DNA from: Luzula sylvatica
Lineage: Eukaryota; Streptophyta; Magnoliopsida; Poales; Juncaceae
Assembly: GCA_946800325.1 (NCBI GenBank)
Contig: OX326957.1
Span: forward strand, 64,707,570-64,771,569
Direction of reading: 5' to 3'
DNA length: 64,000 nucleotides
The translations under genes were made by a program, and so were the position numbers. Numbering within the stretch: the stretch's first letter is position 1; every line of letters begins with the position of its first letter. This document shows positions 53,676 to 63,275 of the stretch, one piece after another. Below the pieces are notes generated by a model. It ran no database searches. It saw only the letters and a program-made list of their open reading frames with translations, and was not told the origin of the DNA.

Positions 53676-54784
53676 ACCAATGTATATCATATATACATTT
53701 GTGTAGAGAAAATCTATGTATATCACATATACAATGATTATATATATTCAATCCCGAAATAAGACAACTCTATGTGTGATCGCGTAGGTTCGTATCAAGC
53801 AGTGGTAGTAAACTTATGCCTAAGTTCACGGGCTCATGAGAGGGATCTAGGAAAGAATCCATCATAGCTTTACCAAGTTGAAAACGAAAAATGATTGTGA
53901 TCATTTATACCCATCTCGAACGGTGATATTTAATTCTCTTGTTCACGATATCCGTCAATCAAAAGGCATGGCAATAGTCATCCTCATATTTTGATCGACT
54001 AAACTTATTGTCTCGATACCAAATTGAATCAACAAAAATAATCGATATTAACTATTAATATCATTGACTCTGGCCAGAGATTTCGTTGATCAATTCATCG
54101 ATAGGCCTAAGGGATATCTCTTTCTCTCGAAAGGAACAATTTCTATCTTGATGATTCACATCAAATTCCGTGTTTTAGATAATACCCGATCATAATCCCA
54201 TGACAATCCTGTTACAGATAGTGGAAGATTATATCTAAGCATCATGTTACGCACGAAAAATGATTCATGATCATCTCAAGTGTGAAGAACTAAAATGACA
54301 TTCGTTACGATTCCATCTACAATGACTAAACCATGTCATGGTATCGCAATTTTGGTCAAGTCACAATATGCATAACCTAATGCATATCCATATTCCCGAT
54401 TCGACAAACTCTTTGTCCTGTGATTAGCAAAACATAATCATCACCTCGGCGAATATGCTAGTGTACACGTTAGTCTATTATCTTATAATAGATATACTTA
54501 TCACATAAGTATCCTAATCGTGACTAGGGACGTTTTAGAAATATAACTTTTAAAATGTGACGGTTTCACTTAACATAATCACGTATTATGTAGACGCTCA
54601 CATAAGTCATGCATAAACCAAGGTTCGTGTAATCAAATTACACAACCACGCACAAGTTTTCATATAAGAGATAAATGCAAATGAAATGTAAAATTTTTGA
54701 AATTGCATTAATATATAGCATAAGTCTTGGGTGATACATCGTTTACAACAAGTAACTCATCATAACAACTATTGTTTTAGATAA
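53676..54784 (-). mobile_element. Copia D 3' non-coding region and probable LTR start
   Basis: The reverse complement of about 53740-54490 matches 1-745, and it directly follows the RNase H stop of copia D. No TG...CA LTR boundary is obvious. The short stretch 53676-53740 is AT rich with two near copies of ATGTATATCA(T/C)ATATACA. Confidence 0.65.
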
Positions 54785-55210
54785 CTATAAACCAACTTCC
54801 TCCTCTAGGTATCTCAAACCTATAGTTCTAGCATGACGATCATGTTTCGCAACTGGAAGGGGCTTCGTAAACGGATCCGCTACATTCTCGTCAGTATCAA
54901 TCTTCAATATCACGACATACTGCCTATGTAAAATCTCACGAATCAAGTGGAATTTACGCAGGATGTGTTTGGAGCGATGATGCGATCTCGGTTCCTTGGC
55001 CTCTGCTATTGCTCCCGTATTGTCACAATACACAGCCACGGGTTCCGAGATGCTCGGCATAACACCAAGTTCGGTCACTAACTTCTTGACCCAAACTGCC
55101 TCATTTGCCGCTTCCGAAGCCGCGATGTATTCTGCTTCCGTCGTAGAGTCAGCAACTGTCGGTTGTTTGGAACTCTTCCATAAAACCGCGCCACCGTTCA
55201 AGCAAAACAC
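54785..55210 (-). pseudogene. Copia D RNase H
   Basis: FCLNGGAVLWKSSKQPTVAD, TEAEYIAASEAANEAVWVKK and HHRSKHILRKFHLIREIL then VADPFTKPLP form the Angela-type RNase H with its usual RYLEEEVGL end. It is in the same frame as the reverse transcriptase upstream, separated by one in-frame TGA (55223-55225). Confidence 0.9.
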
Positions 55211-55222
55211 GTACCCACTTTG

Positions 55223-56461
55223 TCATCGAAAATCATCGGTACATGTTTGGAAACTGGCATCCGTGTAACCCGTTACAACCAATCCATTATCCTCGCCAGC
55301 ATATACTAAAAACTGATCCTTAGTTCTTCGCAAGTACTTAAGGATAGTTTTTACAGCTTGCCAATGCGGATCACCTGGATTCGATTGGTAACGTGATAAG
55401 ACGCTTAATGCATACGACACGTCAGGTCTCGTACAGATCATGGCATACATGATAGATCCAACTGCCGAAGCATATGGTACCTTATCCATGTTACTTTTCT
55501 CTTCGCTCGATGTCGGACATTGAGCTTTCGAAAAGTTTATACCACTCGACATGGGGAGAAACCCTTTCTTAGAGTTTTGCATGAAAAATCTTTTCAGCAC
55601 TTTGTCGATGTACGTACTCTGACTTAGGCCGAGGAGTCTCTTGGATCTATCTCTATAGATCCTCACGCCTAAAATATAGGCGGCCTCTCCTAAATCTTTC
55701 ATAGCGAAACGAGTATTCAAATACTTTTTAACATCCGACAGCATCGGAATGTCGTTTCCTATGATCAATATGTCGTCCACATAAAGAACAAGAAACACTA
55801 CGTGGCTCCCACTAACCTTCTTATATACACAAGGTTCTTCTTCGTTCTTGATGAAATCATATTCGCTTATGACTTCATCAAAACGAATATTCCAACTCCG
55901 AGAAACTTGTTTCAGTCCATAAATGGACCTTTTAAGCTTGCATACTTTCTTAGGATTATTTGGATCGATAAAACCTTCGGGTTGTGTCATGTACACATCC
56001 TCCGATAAGTTTTCGTTAAGGAAAGCGGTTTTAACATTCATTTGCCATATCTCATAGTCATAATATGCAGCTATGGCAAGGATAATCCTTATAGACTTAA
56101 GCATGGCTACCGGCGAAAATGTTTCATCATAGTCTACACCATGAATTTGCTTGAAACCTTTCGCAACTAGTCGTGATTTGTAAGTATGCATTTTCCCATC
56201 CATGTCGGTTTTCTTCTTGAAAACCCATTTACACCCGACGGGTTTAACCGAGGGTGGTGGATCAATCAAGTTCCAAACTTGATTATCGTACATGGATTGG
56301 ATCTCGGACTTCATGGCATCATGCCATTTGTCAGAATCTTCTCTCGATATAGCATCTTTGTAGGTTGTCGGCTCATCATCTATGAGTTCGACGTTGCCTT
56401 CATCAGTTACGATAAATCCATATCGTACTGATTCCAGCCAGGTCCGACCTACGATGAGCAC
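55223..56461 (-). pseudogene. Copia D reverse transcriptase (412 aa frame)
   Basis: CKWVFKKKTDMDGKMHTYKS, RLVAKGFKQIHGVDYDETFS, WQMNVKTAFLNENLSEDVYM, LKRSIYGLKQVSRSWNIRFD, catalytic LVLYVDDILIIGND and YILGVRIYRDRSKRLLGLSQ are in perfect order. The final part CTRPDVSYALSVLSRYQSNP leads into RNase H. It is little damaged: a single stop separates it from RNase H and one frame change (about 56450) from integrase. Confidence 0.92.
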
Positions 56462-57150
56462 CTAGTGCTATTGGCTCGACATCCTCAACTATTGACGGAT
56501 TCGGGTCAACATCCATCGGTTCAATGTTTATATCTGGATCTCGAACCTCTTCGAGATCGATTTTACTCCCACTAGCTCGTCGAGATATAAAATCCTCCTC
56601 CAAGAAGGTACCTCTTCGAGCTACGAAAACCTTGTTTTCCTCGGGATTGTAGAAATAATATCCTTTAGTTTCCTTAGGATATCCTACAAATAAACATTTT
56701 TCAGATTTGGGTTCGAGTTTGTCCGAAAACATTTTCCGGACGTAAACGTCGCATTCCCAAATTCTGATAAAAGATAACACCGGAGGTTGTCCGGTCCATA
56801 TCTCATATGGAATCTTTTGAACCGATTTAGAAGGTAAGCGGTTTATAAGAAAAGCCGCTGTCTCAAGGGCATATCCCCAAAATGATTTTGGGAGACTAGT
56901 TTGACTCATCATCGATCGAACCATATTCAATAAGGTCCGATTCCTCCTCTCGGACACGCCATTCCATTGAGGCGTTCCAGGTGGAGTCAGTTGTGAAACG
57001 ATTCCACAATCTTTGAGATTATCCTCAAACTCATAGCTCAAATACTCGCCTCCTCGATCTGATCGAAGTGCTTTGATTGTATTGCCAAGTTGATTTAGAA
57101 CCTCATTCTGAAATTCTTTGAATTTTACAAAAGATTCAGATTTGTTACGC
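56403..57150 (-). pseudogene. Copia D integrase, cut by the gypsy LTR
   Basis: From the junction at 57150 the frame runs FVKFKEFQNEVLNQLGN, IKALRSDRGGEYLSYEF (second catalytic Asp), LTPPGTPQWNGVSERRNRTL, SMMSQTSLPKSFWGYALETA and the C-terminal VRKMFSDKLEPKSEKCLFVG. The N-terminal zinc-binding part, protease and gag are absent, replaced at 57151 by the gypsy LTR. Confidence 0.9.
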
Positions 57151-57556
57151 TGATAAGAGGAAAATAAAGCACCTTTTTATATCTAATTTGGGGATTTTAG
57201 CCCTTTTGAATCACAACTTTATATATACAATTGTTCATATTTGAGATAACAAGAATATTTCTTCACTAAGTGTGTTTTATTGCTTAATTATAGGTTTTAG
57301 GGGGAAATTCTCGGCAATCCATGAGTGTAGTTGCCTTCGTCTCCTCGCGCCGTTAAAATCGATATATCATACCGACCAATTCGGTACACGTGTGAAGGAG
57401 AAGGCAAATAATCATCAACATAAGAGATTGCACCAAACTCTATTCCAAAACCACTCACACAATTGACAATCTACAGCCCCACCTTCCTCACCTACCACCC
57501 CCAACTACCCTCAATCCTCTCACCCATCTCTCGGCCAATGGGAAGGCCCCAATGAC

Positions 57557-57567
57557 ACTATAAATAA
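57557..57567 (+). promoter_or_regulatory. Gypsy LTR TATA box
   Basis: CACTATAAATAAGACC, a strong TATA match, about 410 bp into the LTR. Confidence 0.6.
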
Positions 57568-57634
57568 GACCCCAAGGCCTATGGGCAGACCCCCGCTCTT
57601 CGGCGCACTTTCACGCTCTTTTTACCCTTTTTAC

Positions 57635-57635
<1 letters not shown>

Positions 57636-57720
<85 letters not shown>
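57636..57720. repeat. (CT)n followed by (TA)n microsatellite
   Basis: About 42 bp of CT repeats run directly into about 40 bp of TA repeats, inside the gypsy LTR. Confidence 0.9.
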
Positions 57721-57725
<5 letters not shown>

Positions 57726-58359
57726 TAGCAAGTCCAAGAATATTTCAAGAACACACAAGAATTGTAAAATCGAACGATAATTCTCTATGATCGATCACCG
57801 AATTGCAGCTCACTTCATTCGGTGAATTGGTCTACACTTCGACGAAGATCGAGCTGTGGGGTTTTGGTTGGAGCTTTCTTCATCCGAATCCGCGCAAGCA
57901 AGGAGTCGAGCTTACTCTAATTTGATTGGAAGCTTCCTTCCAATTGATCCCTTGCAAATCTCGAGTTCACTCAACCGGTACGGAGCTCACTTCGATTGGC
58001 GAGTGGATTGGTACGAAAGGAACGAGTTGTGCGAGGTGTCTAGCTCACTAAGCATCTCAAAGCAACGAGGAAGGCATCCAAGACGAGACTCGAAGCTCAC
58101 TTCATCTCTCTAGGTGTTTTCTTTCCTTTCTTGGAATTCTTGTAGTTTTAATTGAATTGGATTTGTGTAAAGAATTCGTGGTTTAATGAATCTTTTGCTC
58201 TTAACTTGCTCTTTTACTTGATCTTTTTGCTCTCTTTTTGTGGCAACTTTGTTCTCTTTTTGTTTGCATGTTAGTACTTAATTAAGACATCAAATAATCT
58301 CTGATCAAATCTCAATTCAAAACCCCAAAGAAAATACTCAAACTGAATTCCAGCATATA

Positions 58360-58700
58360 TTCCGTTATAACGGACTCACATTGCGTTACAACGGACTAGA
58401 CGGTTGGTCCTTAAATATTCAGTTGGTTATACTTCCGTTGTAACGCACCTAGAGTTCCGTTGTAACGGACTATTGAGGAATTTTATACAATAGGATCAAT
58501 ACAAGTCCGTTGTAACGGACATAGCGGTTCGTTGTAACGGATCAACCAATCCGTTACAACGCTATCCCAGTTCGTTGTAACGGACTAGTATAGTGCGTTA
58601 TAACGGAATAACATCTGTTGTAACGAACTTTCATCTCACACTCAACGTTAGCATCTCAAGCAACTCCGTTGTAACAGACTCTCTGTCCGTTGTAACGGAC
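58360..58700. repeat. Palindrome array in the gypsy LTR (TTGTAA type)
   Basis: Twelve units of TCCGTTGTAACGGA type. Core starts are 58364/58385, 58437/58459, a run 58509, 58531, 58553, 58574, 58597, 58617, and 58668/58689. Steps inside groups are 20-23 bp. Cores include GTTATAAC, GTTGTAAC and GTTACAAC. It lies about 800 bp downstream of the TATA box and thus in transcribed sequence. Confidence 0.9.
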
Positions 58701-58882
58701 TATCTTATGTGACTCCTCTTTGTTATTTCTTGTCTAGTTTTGATTAAATCTTTGACGCACTTACTCCTCGTGGAACGAACTTGCATATTTTCCACTATAC
58801 ACATATATTTCCATACTTGTTGATTGAAACAGGTTTTCGAATGCAACGATGATTTTACACACCAAAAACCCGTTCATCAAAA

Positions 58883-58900
58883 GGCGCCGCTGCCGGGGAG
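58883..58900 (+). other. Gypsy primer binding site
   Basis: GGCGCCGCTGCCGGGGAG, close to the complement of the tRNA-Asp 3' end used by Athila-type gypsy elements, three bases after the LTR. Confidence 0.7.
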
Positions 58901-59035
58901 TAATGTTTAAGTCAAATTTTGAATCAAACTTGCAATCTCGAGTGATATTTTTAATAGAGTTGATATTTTTTAACTTGATATTTCATTAAAATTCGAAAAT
59001 ATTCTATTCTTGCAAGGTACACGGAGTAGAGCAAG

Positions 59036-59617
59036 ATGAATCATCAAGAAAGACCAAGAACGATGGAGGAAATGATGGCGATGATGAAATCCTTTAAACA
59101 AGAACAAATAACCCTCTCTCAACAACTCGAAAATATTCAATCCTCCTTTGACAATCTAGATGAAAGAATGACTTGTCTCGAGTTAGAATGTTCAAACGAG
59201 GAGATCGTGGAGATTGAAGACGACAAGAGTTCAAGTATGGGGGGATTCAATGAAAGCATTGGAGCAAGAACGACAATTGAAGAAGAAAAGGTGTCAACGG
59301 ATTCGACTCTCCAAAAGATGGTTCAACTCACTCCAATCGATGAAAACGAGCAATTATCAAACGAGCAAGAAGAGAAATCTACAATTCTCCAAGGTGAATT
59401 ATTTCCATATATAATCAATTTGAATTCATTTAAGAACTATGATGCTTCTCATGATAGAAATTCACCTTGTGTAGATTTATCAAGGAAGTCAAATACATTC
59501 GAGACACTCACGCCTCTCACAACTCCTCTTCATCAAACTACAAGCGATGAAGCAATTATGAAAATCCGAAGCGAAATAAAAAAAATATTTAAGCCACTTT
59601 CGACATATGCAAAATGA
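59036..59617 (+). CDS. ORF in gypsy interior (193 aa), function unknown
   Basis: The frame begins 136 bp after the primer site, where gag would start. Residues 1-60 (MEEMMAMMKSFKQEQITLSQ and on to DNLDERMTCLELE) look like a coiled coil. The rest is Glu, Ser and Thr rich without a zinc knuckle or enzyme motif. No pol follows. It could be a degenerate gag of a non-autonomous gypsy derivative. I do not recognise it beyond that. Confidence 0.45.
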   Translation: MNHQERPRTMEEMMAMMKSFKQEQITLSQQLENIQSSFDNLDERMTCLELECSNEEIVEIEDDKSSSMGGFNESIGARTTIEEEKVSTDSTLQKMVQLTPIDENEQLSNEQEEKSTILQGELFPYIINLNSFKNYDASHDRNSPCVDLSRKSNTFETLTPLTTPLHQTTSDEAIMKIRSEIKKIFKPLSTYAK

Positions 59618-59639
59618 GTGATACAAGCGCCGATTTCTC

Positions 59640-59877
59640 TCATCTCCAACATCTCAAAGGGAGTATTTCGAGGCGGTCGAAAAGTAGCGATCCATGTTAG
59701 TGCTTCGTTTAATTTTGAAGGAGGATAACATCGGCATGGTCGAGCTCGAGACCATAAACGAGAGCGCTAGCGAGGGAGGCAAACCCTCGTACCAACGGTA
59801 CAAGGACTACATGCTCAAGCTCAATTGGTACATTTAAGATAAACCAAGAATTCCGATTCTCCATCGCATCCAAAGGT
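59640..59877 (+). mobile_element. Gypsy non-coding conserved segment
   Basis: Near 59735-59795, GTCGAGCTCGAGACC and then AACGAGAGCGCTAGCGAGGGAGGCAA-type sequence (in parts) recalls a phrase I know from the non-coding parts of Athila-like gypsy elements. Its presence so soon after ORF1 indicates that pol has been deleted or was never present. Confidence 0.45.
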
Positions 59878-60258
59878 TTATGCTTTCCATTCTCTCTCAT
59901 TACAAGCTAACCTTGTTTCGAATTTTTGAATATGCCACTCTTTAGTGAGCAATGAAATCATATTAGGCCATCTAATCTCAAGAGAGGAAAGGAAGTTGAT
60001 AAGGCGAAAATCAATGTGATCAAGACGCTTACCTCTCCAAGATCGGCAAATGATGCGTTTCCTCCGAATCTCCTCGATCAACCTCCACGAGTTCCCGATC
60101 AAATACTTCGCAAAGGTGTGATCAAGACACGAGATACGCGACAAGATGCTTGGAGGTAACACCGGCAAAGGATCCGAACTCGAAATTGGTGATCGAAACG
60201 TTCAACTCCAAAAGGAAGCAAATGTCGCTTTGGGTCGACCCATTTGGGGTGACCAATG
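59878..60258 (-). other. Unassigned sequence between gypsy and CACTA relics
   Basis: A 96-residue minus-strand frame (60168-59878) holds FAKYLIGNSWRLIEEIRRKR and similar Arg/Leu-rich sequence, but I recognise no family. A palindromic patch, GGTGACCAATGTCACACC, lies near 60248-60265. It may belong to the CACTA element next to it. Confidence 0.3.
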
Positions 60259-60652
60259 TCACACCATTTGGAGTTGCGGAGATTTGAAGCGACGAAAATG
60301 CAATTCTTTCAACCATTCGTAAATCAATGTTTTCTTGTTTTTATCAAAGGAATACAATAATTTCGGTTTACCCAAACGACCATTTGCCAAAGTTACAAGT
60401 TCCAATTCCGGCCGACTACACAACAAAGTGAGATCGAGTCGGGATTTAGCATTATCTTTGGTCTTACTTTCCACGTCAAAAACCGTGTTAAAAACATTAC
60501 CAAATACATTCGCCTCTATATGCATTACGTCTAAATTATGACGAATTTTGTTGGTCGACCAATAAGGCAAGTCCCAAAAAACACTTCTCTTCGTCCAATT
60601 ATGGGTAACTCCAAATCCAGGAATTTGTAACTTGTCAATACCATGAAAGAAA
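60259..60652 (-). pseudogene. CACTA TNP2-type transposase fragment
   Basis: On the minus strand, GFGVTHNWTKRSVFWDLPYW, HNLDVMHIEANVFGNVFNTV and KTKDNAKSRLDLTLLCSRPE match the very conserved TNP2/Transposase_21 core of plant En/Spm elements, with LPYW, HNLDVMHIE and the DNAK-RLDL run. About 130 residues survive. The upstream end is cut at about 60652, where LTR sequence of copia E begins; the downstream end degenerates. Confidence 0.88.
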
Positions 60653-61100
60653 TACAGTTTCGGATCAACCGTAAAAGTGTACACGTGGATGAACGAATGT
60701 AAGCGTACATTTGTAGCCATTACTTTCAGTAGGAAAATCCGATTTGAATGGTTCAAATTGGGTTAGATAGATAATTAGATTATCTATAACCTTCATGTAG
60801 AAATATATTTCATATGAACGAAATATCAGTGTCGTTTATGTGAAATACCGAAAGGGTGCAACAGTATGACATACAGTTAGTAAAACAGTCATAACTTTTG
60901 CATACGAACTCCAATTGGGATGGGCCAAATTGGGTTTTGTAGATAATTAGATTATCTACAACTTTCATGTTAGGTGATGTTCTGTCAGAGAAATTTATCA
61001 ATTTCGTCTGGACAGAATACTGGCCAGGTTCATGCAGTTTTCTGTGTGAAATGATGTATATTGGATATACATGCCTTTTGGCTAATCCTGATCCTATTAG

Positions 61101-61110
61101 ATATAAATAG
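61101..61110 (+). promoter_or_regulatory. Copia E LTR TATA box
   Basis: ATATAAATAG, about 570 bp before the LTR end, at the same place as AGTATATATA at 1331-1340. Confidence 0.6.
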
Positions 61111-61677
61111 GATACTTTATCTCTCCTTACTATGCAATTCTAAGCAATTATTCTGCCTAATACACAAGAGAAAAAGAGAAAATTCAGATTTGATCTTTAG
61201 TGAGTGAAAAGGTGCTTAGAGAGAGAAATCGAGAAAAGAGTTTCTCGAGTGATAGAGAATCGATTAGATCGAGCAAGTTCGCCGGTGCATCGTCTAGGCA
61301 GGTGCATCCGCGACCGACGTCTTACGAATCAACGTGTATACAAGTAGAGGAACGACGTTTGTGGTTCTTCGATTGTGATCGACTCGAGTGAGAAAGACGG
61401 TGGTGACGCTTGGACGCACGAACACGATTCGAGTGAACCGGCATAGTCAACAAACGGTGAAAGACGCGTGGTGTGGGACGCGCGGATTGTCACCAACGTG
61501 ACAGGAGATAGAAGGCAGCGATCAACCCTTCGAGTGCAATCAATTTTGCACAGGTATGAATCTGTCCTTCTAATTGCATCGTACCCTCGAAGTCGCGGCG
61601 TGATCTCGGGAATCGGGGAATCGGACCGGGCCTTCATTCCGCTGCGCGGGCCCGGGGTCGAGGATATTTCCCTACAG

Positions 61678-61690
61678 TGGTATCAGAGCC
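61678..61690 (+). other. Copia E primer binding site
   Basis: TGGTATCAGAGCC follows the LTR end (CCTACA, 61671-61676) by one base and is complementary to initiator Met tRNA. Confidence 0.88.
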
Positions 61691-61936
61691 ATCGCCATCG
61701 ATTCAAGGGTCGAATCATAGTCGTATATTAGATATACGCACGGGTTATCAAAGTTCGTACCCGTTTGCATGATGTTACATATATAGAATATCAAATTCCA
61801 TTAAAATCACAAGTGAAATTCGCTAGAGATCGATCAAAAGTTGATTGAGAGTATCTAGGAATGATCGTGAAAAGGTTTCATGATTGATCGTTTTGGAAAC
61901 GAGCGAAAATAGGCTGAACAGCGCAAAAATCGCATA

Positions 61937-62473
61937 GTCCGTTGCAACGGACTGGTTAGTCCGTTGTAACGGACACTGTATTGGATACAGGAAATTGGGA
62001 ATTTCTGCGAAAATCACATATTCCGTTATAACGGACTTGGAGTCCGTTGTAACGGACCCTGTATAGAATGCGGGGGTATGAGGAGGACTATGATTAAATG
62101 CATATTCCGTTGTGACGGACTTGGAGTCCGTTGTAACGGACCTTGTATCTGATACGAGGATGCGGGGATGTCTAGGGTGTCTTTTGGAGTCCGTTGTAAC
62201 GGACATGGTCCGTTGTAACGGAGCTCTACACAGTTGGTCCGTTGTAACGGACATTGAGTTGCGTTATAACGGACTGGTCTCTGGAAATTTGGACAATGGT
62301 TTGCAGAAAATAGCGTTGTAACGGACCTAGGTTGCGTTATAACGGACATGTTTCTGGCAATTTTGACCAAACTCCGGAATAAATATCGTTGTAACGGACT
62401 GGAGTTCCGTTGTAACGGAGTACCAAGGAAACTGGAGGTCCGTTGTAACGGACTATGGTGCGTTATAACGGAC
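61937..62473. repeat. Eight pairs of palindromes in copia E leader (TTGTAA type)
   Basis: Core starts are 61941/61963, 62025/62046, 62109/62130, 62193/62212, 62241/62263, 62315/62336, 62388/62409 and 62442/62462, so partners are 19-22 bp apart. The first four pairs are exactly 84 bp apart, then 48, 74, 73 and 54. GTCCGTTGCAACGGAC at 61937-61952 is a perfect palindrome; most units are GTCCGTTGTAACGGAC with a two-base centre asymmetry. Confidence 0.92.
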
Positions 62474-62689
62474 TGGTTTCTGGTTGTTGATTTTGTTTTC
62501 GTGATAACTTTGGCTACAAAACTTGGAATTTTGAGTTCTTTATATCGATTTGATCGGCATCAATCATACTAGCTTATAATTAGATAATTATTTAGAATAA
62601 TTATACTCCCAAATAAAATCATATGCATATTGAAAATCTTGTGATAGTGATATAATATGATTATGTCACGAATTTAGAAACATGCAATG

Positions 62690-63275
62690 GCATTATCCCT
62701 CATAATATTTAAGTCATGGAAATGCCTTCCGTACTCACAACCACTATGTTCGGTACTACGTCTCACATGGGTTAAGGCCAAAGCCGACATGGGTTATTGT
62801 AGTCATCGACGGGGTGGCAAGCGTTAAATAGGGACTGATAAGGGTTAAAGCCAAGGCCGACTTATTAGTAGTTTATTTGAACGATACGTTGAGTATGGTT
62901 GTGACTTAACCGTTCAAGCCAGTAAGGGTTGAGGCCAAAGCCGACTTGATTGGAAGTTCGGGGCATAGATAGGATGCACACACGGAACTGGGATTGTATA
63001 TGATACGATCCATCACCGAAATCCTATAAAGATTCAAGAGTCACATTGGATGTGATTGGATATAATCCTACCTAAATAGCGAGATCCCATTCGTCTGCCA
63101 AAGCAACTTGTGGGAGGATCGTGATATATGGGTCTTGAATGTTATGGACTTGGAGTCCCGTATCGGTATGAGGGTTATCGATTCGATAAAATAGCACTAT
63201 CATATAATCATCATATAAGCCCTATAAGATAAGTACGCAACGTTAGTAATCAATCTTTTATTTCATTTGTAGAAT
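62690..63275 (+). other. Conserved second half of the copia E leader
   Basis: Three copies of a phrase like GGTTAAGGCCAAAGCCGAC occur near 62768, 62844 and 62926; copy F has two versions (GTTTCAGGCCAAAGTCGGG) near 27883 and 27956. The landmark ATAATCCTACCTAAATAGCG is shared with F and G. A TTGTAG directly before the gag ATG may be a splice acceptor. Confidence 0.5.

Larger units (their letters stand above)
57151..58879 (+). repeat. Ty3/gypsy 5' LTR, 1729 bp (Athila-like, inferred)
   Basis: It begins TGATAAGAGG at 57151, exactly where copia D integrase is cut, and ends TTCATCA at 58879, with TGAT/ATCA inverted ends. Four bases later is a gypsy-type primer site. It contains a TATA box, a (CT)n-(TA)n microsatellite and a palindrome array. 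The 3' LTR was not found, so the element is truncated on the right. The 5 bases before it are TACGC. Confidence 0.75.

Noticed and set aside
57581..57790. Frame with Ser-Leu then Tyr-Ile repeats
   Set aside because: It is the (CT)n-(TA)n microsatellite in the gypsy LTR.
61937..62473. CRISPR-like look: short repeats with unrelated spacers
   Set aside because: The context is a plant retrotransposon leader, repeats are palindromes in pairs of unequal spacing, spacers vary from a few to about 60 bp, and no cas-like genes exist. It is not a CRISPR array.
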